DNA of 64,000 nt from Blasia pusilla (Eukaryota > Marchantiophyta > Marchantiopsida > Blasiales). Positions 25,316-35,240 of the stretch are shown here, one piece after another. Location: NCBI GenBank assembly GCA_050084515.1, contig CM114275.1, positions 12,276,001-12,340,000 of the forward strand. The letters are read 5' to 3'. The position numbers and the translations under genes were made by a program. Position 1 is the first letter of the stretch, and each line of letters begins with the position of its first letter. Below the pieces are notes generated by a model, which had not been told where the DNA came from, made no database searches, and saw nothing but the letters and a program-made list of their open reading frames with translations.

Positions 25316-26107
25316 TTGAAGTTTCGCATGAAAGAATTTATCATGGATCAAGAACTATGGGAATTTGTCATAGGTGATGAGGCCAAGCCAGAAAGTGACT
25401 CAATAGACTTGAATGTTCGCGCTTGGAACCAACGCGCAAGGCAAGTAATCCACTACATTTCAATAACGATCAATTCGCCAATGATAGATCACATTTAAGA
25501 TGTTGATATTCCGAAGGAGCCCTGGGGTGCATTGGAAAAGCTATTTCAGACATCTACAAAGGCTAGAAAACTTCAATTGAAACAGTAATTGAATGTAGAG
25601 AGGAAAGGATCGTAGAGCATCAATGATCATATTTTGAGTATGAGACATATTGTTCATCAATTGAATAACATTGGAGTGACATTAGAAGATGATTATCTGA
25701 TTTTGTTCACTCTTCAAGGCCTTTCGAAGGATTACAAGTCCTTTGAGACCTCTATCTCTATGAGAAAGAAATATCCAACCTTTCAAGAGTTAGTCCCACT
25801 GTTAATTAGTGAAGAGATGCGGCTAGTAGGCAGCGATAGCTCGTATAGTCTGCAAGAGAGTGCGCTATTTGCAGGTTATGGATCAAACAGAGGCAAGGGT
25901 CATGGTAGAAGCTTCCGTGGTCGTGGTGGATATCAAGCATATGGAGGAAGAGGCAATCAATATAACGTCACTCAATCAACTACGAACCAATACCAGACAC
26001 AATCACAAGGTGGTGATGGTGGAAACCGTTGGGGTCGAGGTCAACAGCAGAGGGTCTTTGGATCTTGCAATTACTGTGGGATAAAGGGTCACTATGCAAA
26101 GTTTTGA
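25316..26107 (+). pseudogene. Copia gag
   Basis: Copia gag (UBN2-like) that forms the capsid. Visible are FRMKEFIMDQELWEFV, WNQRARQVIHYI, then, after in-frame stops near 25496 and 25590, LFTLQGLSKDYKSFETSI and a Gly/Arg/Gln-rich tail. The CCHC knuckle reads CNYCGIKGHYAKF and the codon that should give the last Cys is TGA (26105-26107), so the terminating stop falls exactly on the fourth zinc ligand. The frame further downstream continues as FKKKADIR. Inactive copy. Confidence 0.85.
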
Positions 26108-26249
26108 TTCAAGAAAAAGGCAGATATAAGAATATGAGCCTTACAACAACAAAACTATGTGGAGCAACAACACCAAGAGCAATACCAAGAACAACAATAT
26201 TCACAAACGGAGCATCTTTTGGTCATGACTCATCATATGGGAGCAATGG

Positions 26250-27983
26250 TCAAGAAAGACTCGACGGCAGATTGGTACATTGACTTTGGTGCATCAAATC
26301 ACATGACCTCACAAGCTAAATGATTCAGTAGTTTGGAGCCATTGAAAGATCCTGCAATTGTGCTCACATGAGATGACACTCAACATCATATCACGCATAC
26401 TGGTAAAGTTCTAATAGCATCAGATGGTCTTTGTGCTCTTGGAAAGGTTCTCTATGTTTCTACCATTGCAAGAAACCTGATCATTGTAGGACAGATAGTA
26501 GAACAGGGTTATCAAGTGAAGTTTAACGGAGATGGTTGTTTCATTGAAACAATGGAAGACCAAACTACCATAGACAAAGAAACTAGATTCAACATAATGT
26601 TCAAATTAGATGTTTTGATGCTAGAGATTCAAACATCAATGTATGGTCAAACCGACCAACAAATCACAGATCTAAATGTGTGACATAAAAGAATTGGACA
26701 AATGAATCTTCAAAGATTATATGGTCTTTCATCATCTAATATAGTAAAAGGACTCCCTAAATTAACGAGTCCTGCTATGTTAGAGGTATGTCTTGCTTGC
26801 CAATTTGGAAAACAAGCTAGATTTCCTTTTTCGAAGCAAGGTAGAAGAGTATCCAGGATATTGGAGTTGATCCATAATGATGTGTGGACAACATCACAAC
26901 ATAGCCTTAGTGGTTGCCAGTACTTTGTTTCATTTATGGATGACTTCTCTAGGTATATGTGGATATACTTTTTGAAAGCCAAGTCAGAGGTATTCTCAAT
27001 GTTCCAAATATTCAGAATTCTAGTAGAGAAGCAGACTAGAGAAAACATTTTGAAATTACGTTGTGATGGAGGAGGAGAGTATCTTTCAACAGAGTTTGAT
27101 GACATTTACGTCAGAATGGCATCCAACATCAAGTGATTTGCCATTACATTCCACAACAAAATGGAATGGCTGAGAGGAAGAATCGACATATTGTTGAAGC
27201 GGCACGAGTTATGCTAAATGAGAAGAATATGCCTAAGGTACATTGGGTAGAGGCTGTAGCATGTGCAATCTTCTTAATCAACTGAACTCCAACAGCAAGA
27301 GTTCATGATAAAACTCCATTCGAAGTCTTCACAGGAAGTAAACCTAATTTTTCCTTCTTGAAAGTATTTGGCTGTATTTGTTGTGCTCATTTTCCCTCTA
27401 AGAGACGTCAGAAATTAGACCCCAAGTTTGAAAGATGTATTTTCATTGGCTATGTTGATGGAACTAAGGGCTATAAGTGCTACATTACATCCTCTAGGCA
27501 GCTGATTATTAGTCGTGTTGTTGTCTTTGATGAGCTAAAGTCATGGTATGCTCCATCTGAGCCTATTCCACCTCTAAACTTGTCTGTTGAGGGGGAGAAC
27601 ATGACTGTAAACCAACGGACATTTTTTTCAATTTCCCTAAGTACCAGTGCATGATTATGAGAGGTTATAGATTCATCAGTTAAATATGTGAGTCCATGGA
27701 CGGGAAGAGTACGTATTCAGTCTGTTGACACTAGTCAGAGCTCGAGTCAGGTATTAGAGGCATCTACATCTGAACAACAACTTCGTAGATCAAGTAGAGC
27801 TACACATCCAGTTCATAAATTCAGAAATGAAGGTTTTCTTGCAACACATCATGCATATATGATGACTACCCTTCAAGAACATGAGCCGAGTTGTTTTGAA
27901 GAAGCTACAAGTAAAGTTGAATGGATTGAAGCTATGGAGGAAGAGCTTGTTGCATTAAGACATCAACAGACATGGGAACTGGT
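26250..27983 (+). pseudogene. Copia protease and integrase (pol 5' part)
   Basis: Protease box WYIDFGASNHMTS, in which the catalytic DSGA/DTGA is changed to DFGA. The pre-integrase zinc region (HKRIG, CLACQFGKQARFPF) and integrase core (LIHNDVWT, FVSFMDDFSRYMWIYFL, LRCDGGGEY, QNGMAERKNR) follow, with a frameshift near 27130. The C-terminal part reads FGCICCAHFP, DPKFERCIFIGY and GYKCYITSSRQ, and then WIEAMEEELVALRHQQTWELV, where element B begins. Stops at several places make it inactive. Confidence 0.85.
27980..27983 (+). other. Target-site duplication of element B, left copy
   Basis: TGGT before the first base of element B; TAGT follows the last base (37436-37439). Removing the element and one copy restores GAACTGGTTGATATACC (ELVDIP), the expected copia reading frame. 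One mismatch between the copies shows age. Confidence 0.75.
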
Positions 27984-28188
27984 TGTCATGACCATACGGA
28001 TTATGTCGTAGAGTATAGTGTGCTAGTAGAGGTCATACCTTATGTAGGGCCGTAGTGTCTAAGTAGAGATGCGGTTTCATACATAGGGTTGGGGATTACT
28101 CCGTTGAGGGTAACTTTTCCAGTAGGGCCCACTCTTAGGTTGGAGGATATAGTGTGGAGTGCACTCAAAGAATAGTTAGTTCTTTGAG
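27984..28188 (+). repeat. Element B 5' terminal repeat Y1
   Basis: 205 bp from TGTCATGACC to TTCTTTGAG, about 90 percent identical by eye and equal in length to Y2 (37123-37327). It is followed by the leader (TTGAGCCTATTGCG), not by the X segment that follows Y2. Confidence 0.9.
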
Positions 28189-29640
28189 TTGAGCCTATTG
28201 CGTTGGGAGTTAGCCTTGGTAGTGAGTAGAGTTCTTGGCTATGGTAGTTCCCGCAAGCTTTGACATGGATTCTCCCATCGTGGAGTGGGTTTGGCTCGAT
28301 TGTATGTGAATCTATATGTATTTTATGACAGTAGGTCTTTCACGGATTTCTCTCAAAGAACTAGAGTAGATCGATGGTAGCTTCGTTATTGGATCAGTAG
28401 GATCTGGTTAGGGCTAATTATGTACTCATCCATGGATGTTCATGGCTTGTGGCCTATGTTGGAGTTGGGAATCTAGTGCGTGGTTGGTTGGGAAAGAATT
28501 TTCTTGCTGAGATCTTTCCAACGCGCTTTAGATCGCCGTATTTCGTCAAGGGAGTTGGAAGTTATCAAGGATTGAAGATTCTGGTTCGTGTTCGACGATT
28601 TTATGATGTGGAGAGCTTGGAGTGCGGAAGCTTTGTTGAAGTTTATCCAGATCGGGTGAGAGGTTCCTATTGCTATTTGTATTGTGATCTCATGTGAAGC
28701 TATCGGCTTGAGTGTGTGGAGCGTTGCGGACTTCTGCGTGCTTGAATCTGGGCAGAAGCGCTGTCGGATTTGCGATTTTGGAGGTGTATGGACAGCAAGT
28801 TTGGAGAGATAGATATGGTGGTCAATTGAATTTAGGTTGAAACAGATTCAATTTGGTCAAGGATTTGAAGAGTAATTGCTGATCAAAATTTCGCAGACTA
28901 GCTCAAGGTGGACATGCAGATCGGAGGGGCTGGTTGGTTGGTGACTCGTCTGTAGCTCGGGGCGAGTGGGCATGAGAGGCGGAGTAAGGAGCAAGGAGCA
29001 AGCAAGAAAGCTAGCTTGCTTGGGCATGAGGCAGTTTTTGCAGGATTTGTGATTTGAGTGTTGCATATCTGGTCACCCATCTTTGGGCTATTGTGCCTGG
29101 AAGACGCTTAACTGTTGAGTTCTTAACTATACCAGTGTACACATTGGTGTAGCTCATTTGGTGCTGTTCGGAGATGTGTTAGGCGCTTTATGCATCTCAA
29201 GTTTTTGGTTGATGGACCTCTAGCGCATAATACGGTGTAGCCTCTCCATACAGGTGATATTTTCAGGTGTTGCGAGTCCGACTAGCACGTCATCGACCCG
29301 CGGCGGAGTAGCTATTGCGTTAGAATTGTGTGGTGGGTTCTTTGGATTCAAGGGGCGCCATGTTTGATGGATTTTGTTACCTTGATTTCCATTTGCAATT
29401 GGAGGATTGTCGTTGGACTTCCTGTGTTTGGATCCCCTCCATCATTACTTCTTGCTTGCGCGCCCATTGTTAGGGTTGACGCTGATTTCCATAGTATTGT
29501 TACTCCTGTGTGCTACCGGTAGTGAGGTGGGAGTGATGACCAGTAGACCGTGGGAGGCTTCTTGTGGTCATGACAGGTTAGGTTGCCTACACCTATAGCT
29601 AGTAGAGCTAGAATAGTACAACGACATCGACGTCACTTGG
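28189..29640 (+). other. Element B leader
   Basis: About 1.45 kb between Y1 and gag. Short open frames (such as 28449-28697) show no family resemblance. No tRNA-complementary primer site is evident directly after Y1, so priming may use an unusual site or self-priming. Confidence 0.6.
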
Positions 29641-29657
29641 TTATTTAGTGGTGGTCA

Positions 29658-30962
29658 TTAGGTGGTGGTGCGGCATTGGTGTTGGTCATCACGGAGCTTT
29701 TTGGTGGTCTGGTTGGCGATCGTGGTACGGAAAGTGGTGGTTTTACATGGAGTGGATTGAGGTATTGGCTACCTTTTCCACTTCCGACGGTTGATGAAGA
29801 GGAGGACGAGGGTGTTCCAAACACCGAGTCTTCTACGTTGTTATCGAGTGTTGCAGCTCGATTGATTTGGGACATGGATGGGATATATGGGGCCATGAAG
29901 GGCCCACGATGATACTCGGGTGTAGTGGGCACCATTGAGTTGGAGGACTTCATGCAGGAGTTTGATACGTGGTGTGATATGCAGATGTTGCAGAACGCCA
30001 TGTTGTTTACATCCTTCTTGGCTTGGAAGGGGTTGTTTCAGCACTTGGAGGGACCACCCATGGATGATTACCATGAGTTTAGGAAGGACCATGTTGCAGA
30101 GATTGAGGCGTGGAGACAATATTGGTCTCCAAGCTATATGTCTATCATCCATGGTGGTATTGGTAGTAGTGACTATGCCAGCCAGCCCAACGTTAAGTGG
30201 TACGAGTACGAGTCGGAGTGGGGGTACTAGTGGAGGTACTAGTGCCCCACCATCATTCAGCCGGTTGCAGAGTTCTTCAAGAGGTTGAAGAAGAAATAGC
30301 AGGGAGTGAAGACAGAGAAGTTGAGGAGTCTTCAGGAATTTGAGCGAAAGACTGGTGAGAGTCTTCGTGAGGCATACACTTGTATGCGACACTTGATTTC
30401 AATTTCCCAGGGTGTGACTGAGGCTCAGGAAGTCCAGTTTTGGTATGGGATCTTGGACAGAGAGTTGCGCCGCAAGGTACGTGATGCTACTCTTATGAGT
30501 GATGATTCACCCACATTGACCCATGTGTTTGCTCTATCTGAGAAATTGAGCTTAACATGGTGAAGGAGAGAGTGGTGACATCCGCATGCACTAGGGATAC
30601 AACTACTACTTCTCGTGTTCAGTAGCCCACCTTACAGTCTCGTAGTAGTGGTGGTGGTAGTAGTAGTGGGAGTCTAGGGGGTACACACAACCTCAGTCAG
30701 GTCCTAGAGGGACACTTGCGCAAGGACCATTGCCTTCATTTGCTGCCCCGTAGCAAGGACAGTCATGTTGGACATGTGGAGGTGATCATGTTAGGAGGTT
30801 TTTTCCCCAAGAGGATGGGAGACGGACTTTGGAGGATGGGCCTCAGTCGGCCCCAACTCAGTGTGATCATTGCGGGAGACCAGGTCATCCTCGAGAGCGT
30901 TGCTTTGATCTTCATCAAGAGTTGAGATCAGGCCGCGGCCGTGGTGGAGTAGCTCCGAGAGG
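29658..30962 (+). pseudogene. Element B gag with CCHC zinc knuckle
   Basis: Gag of the Ty3-type superfamily. It shows an acidic N-terminal part (TVDEEEDEGVPNT), GTIELEDFMQEFDTWCDM, GLFQHLEGPPMDDYHEF, EIEAWRQYW, then KLRSLQEFERKTGESLREAY and FWYGILDRELRRKVRD. A complete CCHC knuckle (CDHCGRPGHPRERC, 30862-30903) binds RNA and leads into a Gly/Arg-rich tail. In-frame stops at 29910 and 30228, a frame change after 30563 and TGA at about 30961 break the frame. Start uncertain; the first recognisable homology with element C begins near 29750. Confidence 0.8.
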
Positions 30963-31002
30963 CTGAGGTGGTAGAGGTGGTAGGGGTGGTAGAGGTAGAC
31001 CA

Positions 31003-32484
31003 GTGGTTGGAGAGCCTACGGTGGCTACCCCTACCACTACGACAGAGTCAACTATGGCTGCCAGGATTGAGCACTTGGAGCAAAAGTTGGCTACTATGGC
31101 TAGTATCAAGCATAGATCAGGTTCAGGAGCAGGGGCTTCCACCTCTTATGGAGAGGATGATCTCTCTTATATGGAGAGTGCAGCACAGGTTGAGGCATCA
31201 CCTGCAGTTACGAGAGGAGCCACTCGAGCGTCAGAGCCACGTGGTGCTACTGTGGAGTTGGACCCACAGAGGGGTGAGGCTGGGAGGCAAGCTAGGCTTC
31301 CCCAGTCATTCTTGTTGTTTGAGGTGCTTAGGACTCCATCCATGGTTCATATACAGCCTATTGAGCCGACAATGGGGACTTAGGCATCTACAACGTATGT
31401 AGTAGACACGGATGCATCATCCGGTGCAGTATTGCGAATGGCAACTTCACTGTTGGGATCCCCATTGTTTTCGGCCACGAAACTGATGGCTTTAGGAGTT
31501 GACTTAGCTCCTGTATTTCAGCTAGCAGCCACGTTGTGTGAACATGGGGGTGTTACTGCTACACGTGCTGAGGTGGATGAGGGTGTTGCGGTGGAGCGAC
31601 CCTCTATGTCAAGTATAGCATTGAGTACCAGTGCTACTTGGCAGGCAGCAGCGGCGAAGATGGATGCATTACCAGCCCAGCCAGCCATTGATCGTGAGAG
31701 GCTTACACCTGGTGTATGTATGTTGGACAACCGGAGTGGGATATTTCGACTGGTGAGTCCTACAAGACAGGTGTATAGACCAGATAGAGTCTTGTTAGAC
31801 TCTAGTGCCCAACCTTTGATGTTGGGAAAGGCGACATGTATTGGTTTGGGTATTCGGAGGTCAGAGCTTGAGCATTGCCCATTCCAGATTCAAACACCAC
31901 TTGGAGGAGCCAATGATAGGTCTCAATTCATGACACGGGAGAAGTTTTCTATACAGTTGAGATCAGATCATGTGATTGATAGCTTCCGGTTGGGAGTACT
32001 TGCAGTGGTCACATCAACCGAGTCATATGATGTACTAGTTGGAGGAGCAGTATTGTACCCGATGGGTTTTCAGATGGATTACTGGACTAAGACAGCGTCT
32101 TATAGACCTGGTTGGCAGTCCGGGGATGGACGTATGAGCCAAGTTCCTGTGAGATTTATTTATGGGACTCCACCAGGAGGATCTTCTCAGATGGTGTTAG
32201 CATCTGTGGCTGGTTTTAGTGGAGTAGCCACTTGGCCAGGAGACCTTTTTGAGGGTAATTTTTCTGCTATGGATTCTCCTGTGCATGAGGAGGTAGAGGA
32301 GGTCCCTAATTTTGCAGCAGTGGCATCCTCATCGTTGGATGTGCCACTTTGGAGTTCAGGCGGTGCACTACGGCAGGAGGTTGATCACCTAGTGTAGGAG
32401 GCTTGGTGTGAGGCTGTTATACCTCACGATGAAGAGGAGGCCCCATGGCGGACTCCTACTTCTCGTCCAGTTGGGTTATCCCCT
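31003..32484 (+). pseudogene. Element B gag tail and aspartic protease
   Basis: A coiled segment (AARIEHLEQKLATMAS) precedes a low-complexity tail, an in-frame TAG (31381-31383) and the protease frame 31432-32397. The active site is LLDSSAQPLMLGK, with the usual Gly of DSGA replaced by Ser (codon AGT at 31804-31806), which should impair catalysis. PFQIQTPLGGA, SYDVLVGGAVLYPMGF and GWQSGDGRMSQVPVRF follow. One TAG at 32395-32397 separates it from the methyltransferase, which continues in the same frame; element C has no stop at this place, so this stop is a private mutation. Confidence 0.82.
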
Positions 32485-33719
32485 TTGGATACAAAACCCA
32501 TTGTATGGCAGTATCCGCCGGAGGGCATTTGTGTGTTAGATCTCTTTGGTGGGATTAACACTGGTTTGGCTGCAGTGTTGCAGACCGGTATTCCTGTGCG
32601 GAGATATGTGTATGTGGAGCAAGATGAGACGGCCCACAGAGTCTCATCCCGACACATCGGTCAGTTGATGTGGAGATATCCTGAGTTGTTGCCGCCATCA
32701 GCTATTCGTGGGTACCAGCGTGCTTTGCCATCACACATTGCATTCTTGGGGGCGCAGGACCTTAAGAGGGTTGGTCATGTGGATTTGGGGATTGCTGGAT
32801 GGCCATGTCAGGGTCATACACGTGCTGGTTGTAGTGAGGGATTACACCACCCTAGGTCTCGATTTTTTTGGGAGATGTTACGGATGTTACGACATCTTCA
32901 GGTTCATCAGGCACGTGCTCCAGCTTACATTCTGGAGAATGTTCCATTGTTGGGTGACAATCAGACGCGGATGATGGCGAGTGTTCATGAGGTACGGTCT
33001 TGGATTGGACTAGCGGTGTTTTGTTGGATGCAGCGCGAGTTGGGTCGCGTGCACATCGTCCACGCTTGTGGTGGACAAACTTGTTGCCTAGGGAGGTTCT
33101 ACGTCGAGCATACGATGCAATGCAGCGGGATCCTTGCCTTACAGTGGATAGTATCTTCGATATTGGGCGACTTTCTCAGGTGGTAAGAGTTATTGATCGG
33201 TCATCCATGGCAGTGGTGAACCATGTGGGCCAGCCTAGGATGGCACTACCCACATTTGTGAGTTTTCCCTCGTCATATGCCTACAAGGAAGGTGGTCCTG
33301 GGCTTGTATGGGATTCTCATGTGCGACAGTTGGTGGAGCCTAACCCTGATGAGAGAGAGCGTACGATGGGATTGGCTACTGGTGTGACAGCGGTTGCTTC
33401 CATTTCTGAGGCTTCACGACGTCATGTGTTGGGTCAGGCCATGGACCTGAATTGTTTGACTTGGATTTTAAGTCTTGGTATGTTCGAGCAGCGTCGACTT
33501 TTGACTATGTCTGTGGGTCTTCCACCCCTTGTGATGAGCTCGATGGCTACCGGGACGGTAGAGGCATCGGTTGGGGGCGAGGAGAGTAGTATTTTGCATC
33601 CTTGGAGTAAATGGGATGTAATGGCTGGGCATGTGGAGTTGGTTGCTCATGCTGGTGGCGGAGTTATTAGCTCAGGTGATGGTGTAGCTAAGGGTGTACT
33701 ATCTTGTGAGGGGGTTGCA
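32398..33719 (+). pseudogene. Element B captured C5 cytosine DNA methyltransferase
   Basis: Methylates cytosine C5 in DNA using S-adenosylmethionine, if active. Motif I VLDLFGGINTG (32533-32565) binds the cofactor. EQDET follows as the acidic motif II position. Motif IV AGWPCQG carries the catalytic Cys (codon 32806-32808). Motif VI is ENV (32935-32943), motif VIII HRPRLWWTN (33054-33080), motif IX region DERERTMGLATGVTA, and motif X RRHVLGQAMDLNCLTW. The order I-IV-VI-VIII-X is that of DNMT1/DNMT3/bacterial enzymes, not the permuted plant DRM order. One frameshift near 33018 splits it (32485-33017 and 33000-33722). The target-recognition part is short. No separate chromatin-reading domain is fused. 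It lies between protease and RT, in frame with both. Confidence 0.9.
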
Positions 33720-33728
33720 TAGCAGCCA
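33720..33728 (+). promoter_or_regulatory. Candidate leaky stop UAG CAG CCA (element B)
   Basis: GCA TAG CAG CCA. The frame stays open after the TAG directly into EETWEP of RT. It fits UAG-CAR-YYA and aligns with UAG CAA CCA in A and C. Confidence 0.7.
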
Positions 33729-35240
33729 ATGGCATCATCCTCTCTCTCTAGTGTGCCACTGGAGGAGACTTGGGAGCCATTACTTGGGCCCAAGCTTACG
33801 GGAGGTGAGAAACGACGCTTGACACAGTTCCTACGTGCTTATAGGAGTTGTTTTGCCTTTAACATGAAGGAGTTGGGTACTTTGGTTGGACCCGGTATAC
33901 GGATTGATTTGGCTAGTGATACGCCAATCTTCCGTCGTCCCTACCGATATAGTGATATGGAGAGGGATCTGATTCAGAGTAGGACGTTGGACCTTTTGGA
34001 GGCTCGATTAGTGGAGTTGTCGCATGGAGAGTATGCATCAGCCATTATCATGCCTGCTAAAAAGGATGTGCATGGCAACTACATGATAGGCGGATGTGTG
34101 GAGATTACCGTCCTATCAATCTGCAGACCAAGGCTGATAGGTATGCCATGCCTACACCTGAGGAGATCTTTGATGTGGTGGGACAGGAAAATATTTTCAG
34201 TACTTTGGATCTTCGGACAGGATACCATCAGTTGCCAATTCAAGAGAGTGACAAGGCCAAGACAGCATTTTGGGGTGTCAACTCTCATGGCAAGGATTGT
34301 TTGTACCAGTGGAAATTCTTACCCTTTGGGTTGAAGAATGTACCTGCCGAGTTTCAGAGAGTAATGGATAGGATCCTAGCAGGGTTGGATTTTGTTCGGT
34401 GTTACATTGATGATATCTTGGTGTTCAGTAACACGGTGGAGGAGCATCAGATACATTTGCAGATGGTGTTTGAGCGGTTAAAAGCTCATGATCTACGTTT
34501 GCATCCAGGAAAGTGTAAGTTCTTCCATGAGGATGTTGAGTACTTAGGTCATGTGATCTATCCAAGTGGTTTGGGAGTTCAGCAAGCAAAGGTGGAGGCT
34601 ATTGCACTTATTCCTCGTCCGGTAGATGTGAGTAGAGTTCGGGCATTCATAGGATTGGCAAACTACTATCGGAGATATGTGAAGGGATTTAGTGCTATGG
34701 CAAAGCCTTTGAACCAATTGTTGAAATCAGATCAGGAGTGGCACTGGGGAGATGATCAGGAGAGAGCTTTTGTGGAGCTTAAGGCCCAGTTGGTGGCGGC
34801 GCCTATCTTGAGGAGACCTATCGAGGGCGCCCATTTCGATTACATCGATTGGAGTAGGTTGGGACTTGGAGCGGTGTTGACACAACATGATGATGAGCAC
34901 ATGGAGTTTGTGGTGGCCTATGCAAGTCGTTCGAATAATGCAAATGAGTCGCGCTATAGTTCATATGAGGGAGAGTGCTTGGCAAGAGTGTGGGCTCGGC
35001 AAACTTTAGGTGTTACTTGTTTGGCACATTTACCCACCCTTTCCGATCACCGGCCGCTCAAGTGGTTGATGGAGTCTGACAAGCTTACAGGGAAGCTTGC
35101 TCGATGGGCTCTTATCTTACAGGAGTATGACTTCCAAGTGGTACATAGACCTGGAGTTGCCAACCTTGATGCTGATGGGTTGAGTAGGAACCCATGTACT
35201 AGCCAAGAGGATGCAACTAGGGCTAGATGGCATGGCGAGG
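33729..35240 (+). pseudogene. Element B reverse transcriptase and RNase H
   Basis: Ty3/gypsy RT, then RNase H. RT shows LEETWEPLLGPKLTGGEK, SDTPIFRRPYRYSDMERDL, a one-base frameshift near 34084, then MCGDYRPINLQT, FSTLDLRTGYHQLPI, DCLYQWKFLPFGLKN and CYIDDILVFSNT with YIDD intact. The thumb and connection follow (HPGKCKFFHEDVEYLGH, RAFIGLANYYRRYVKGFS). RNase H reads YIDWSRLGLGAVLTQ, FVVAYASRSNNANESRYSSY, LSDHRPLKWLM and VVHRPGVANLDADGLSR. From 34094 on the frame is open for 580 codons. It is the longest intact pol stretch in the window. Confidence 0.92.

Noticed and set aside
28449-28697. 82-codon frame in the element B leader
   Set aside because: No counterpart in the leader of element C or C2 and no motif; likely chance.
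31381-31383. Conserved stop between gag and protease as a second readthrough site
   Set aside because: B has TAG, A has TGA and C has different stops at non-matching places; contexts differ, so these look like independent mutations.
32398-33719. Plant DRM-type (permuted) methyltransferase
   Set aside because: DRM enzymes have motifs VI-X before I-V. Here motif I comes first and X last in all copies.
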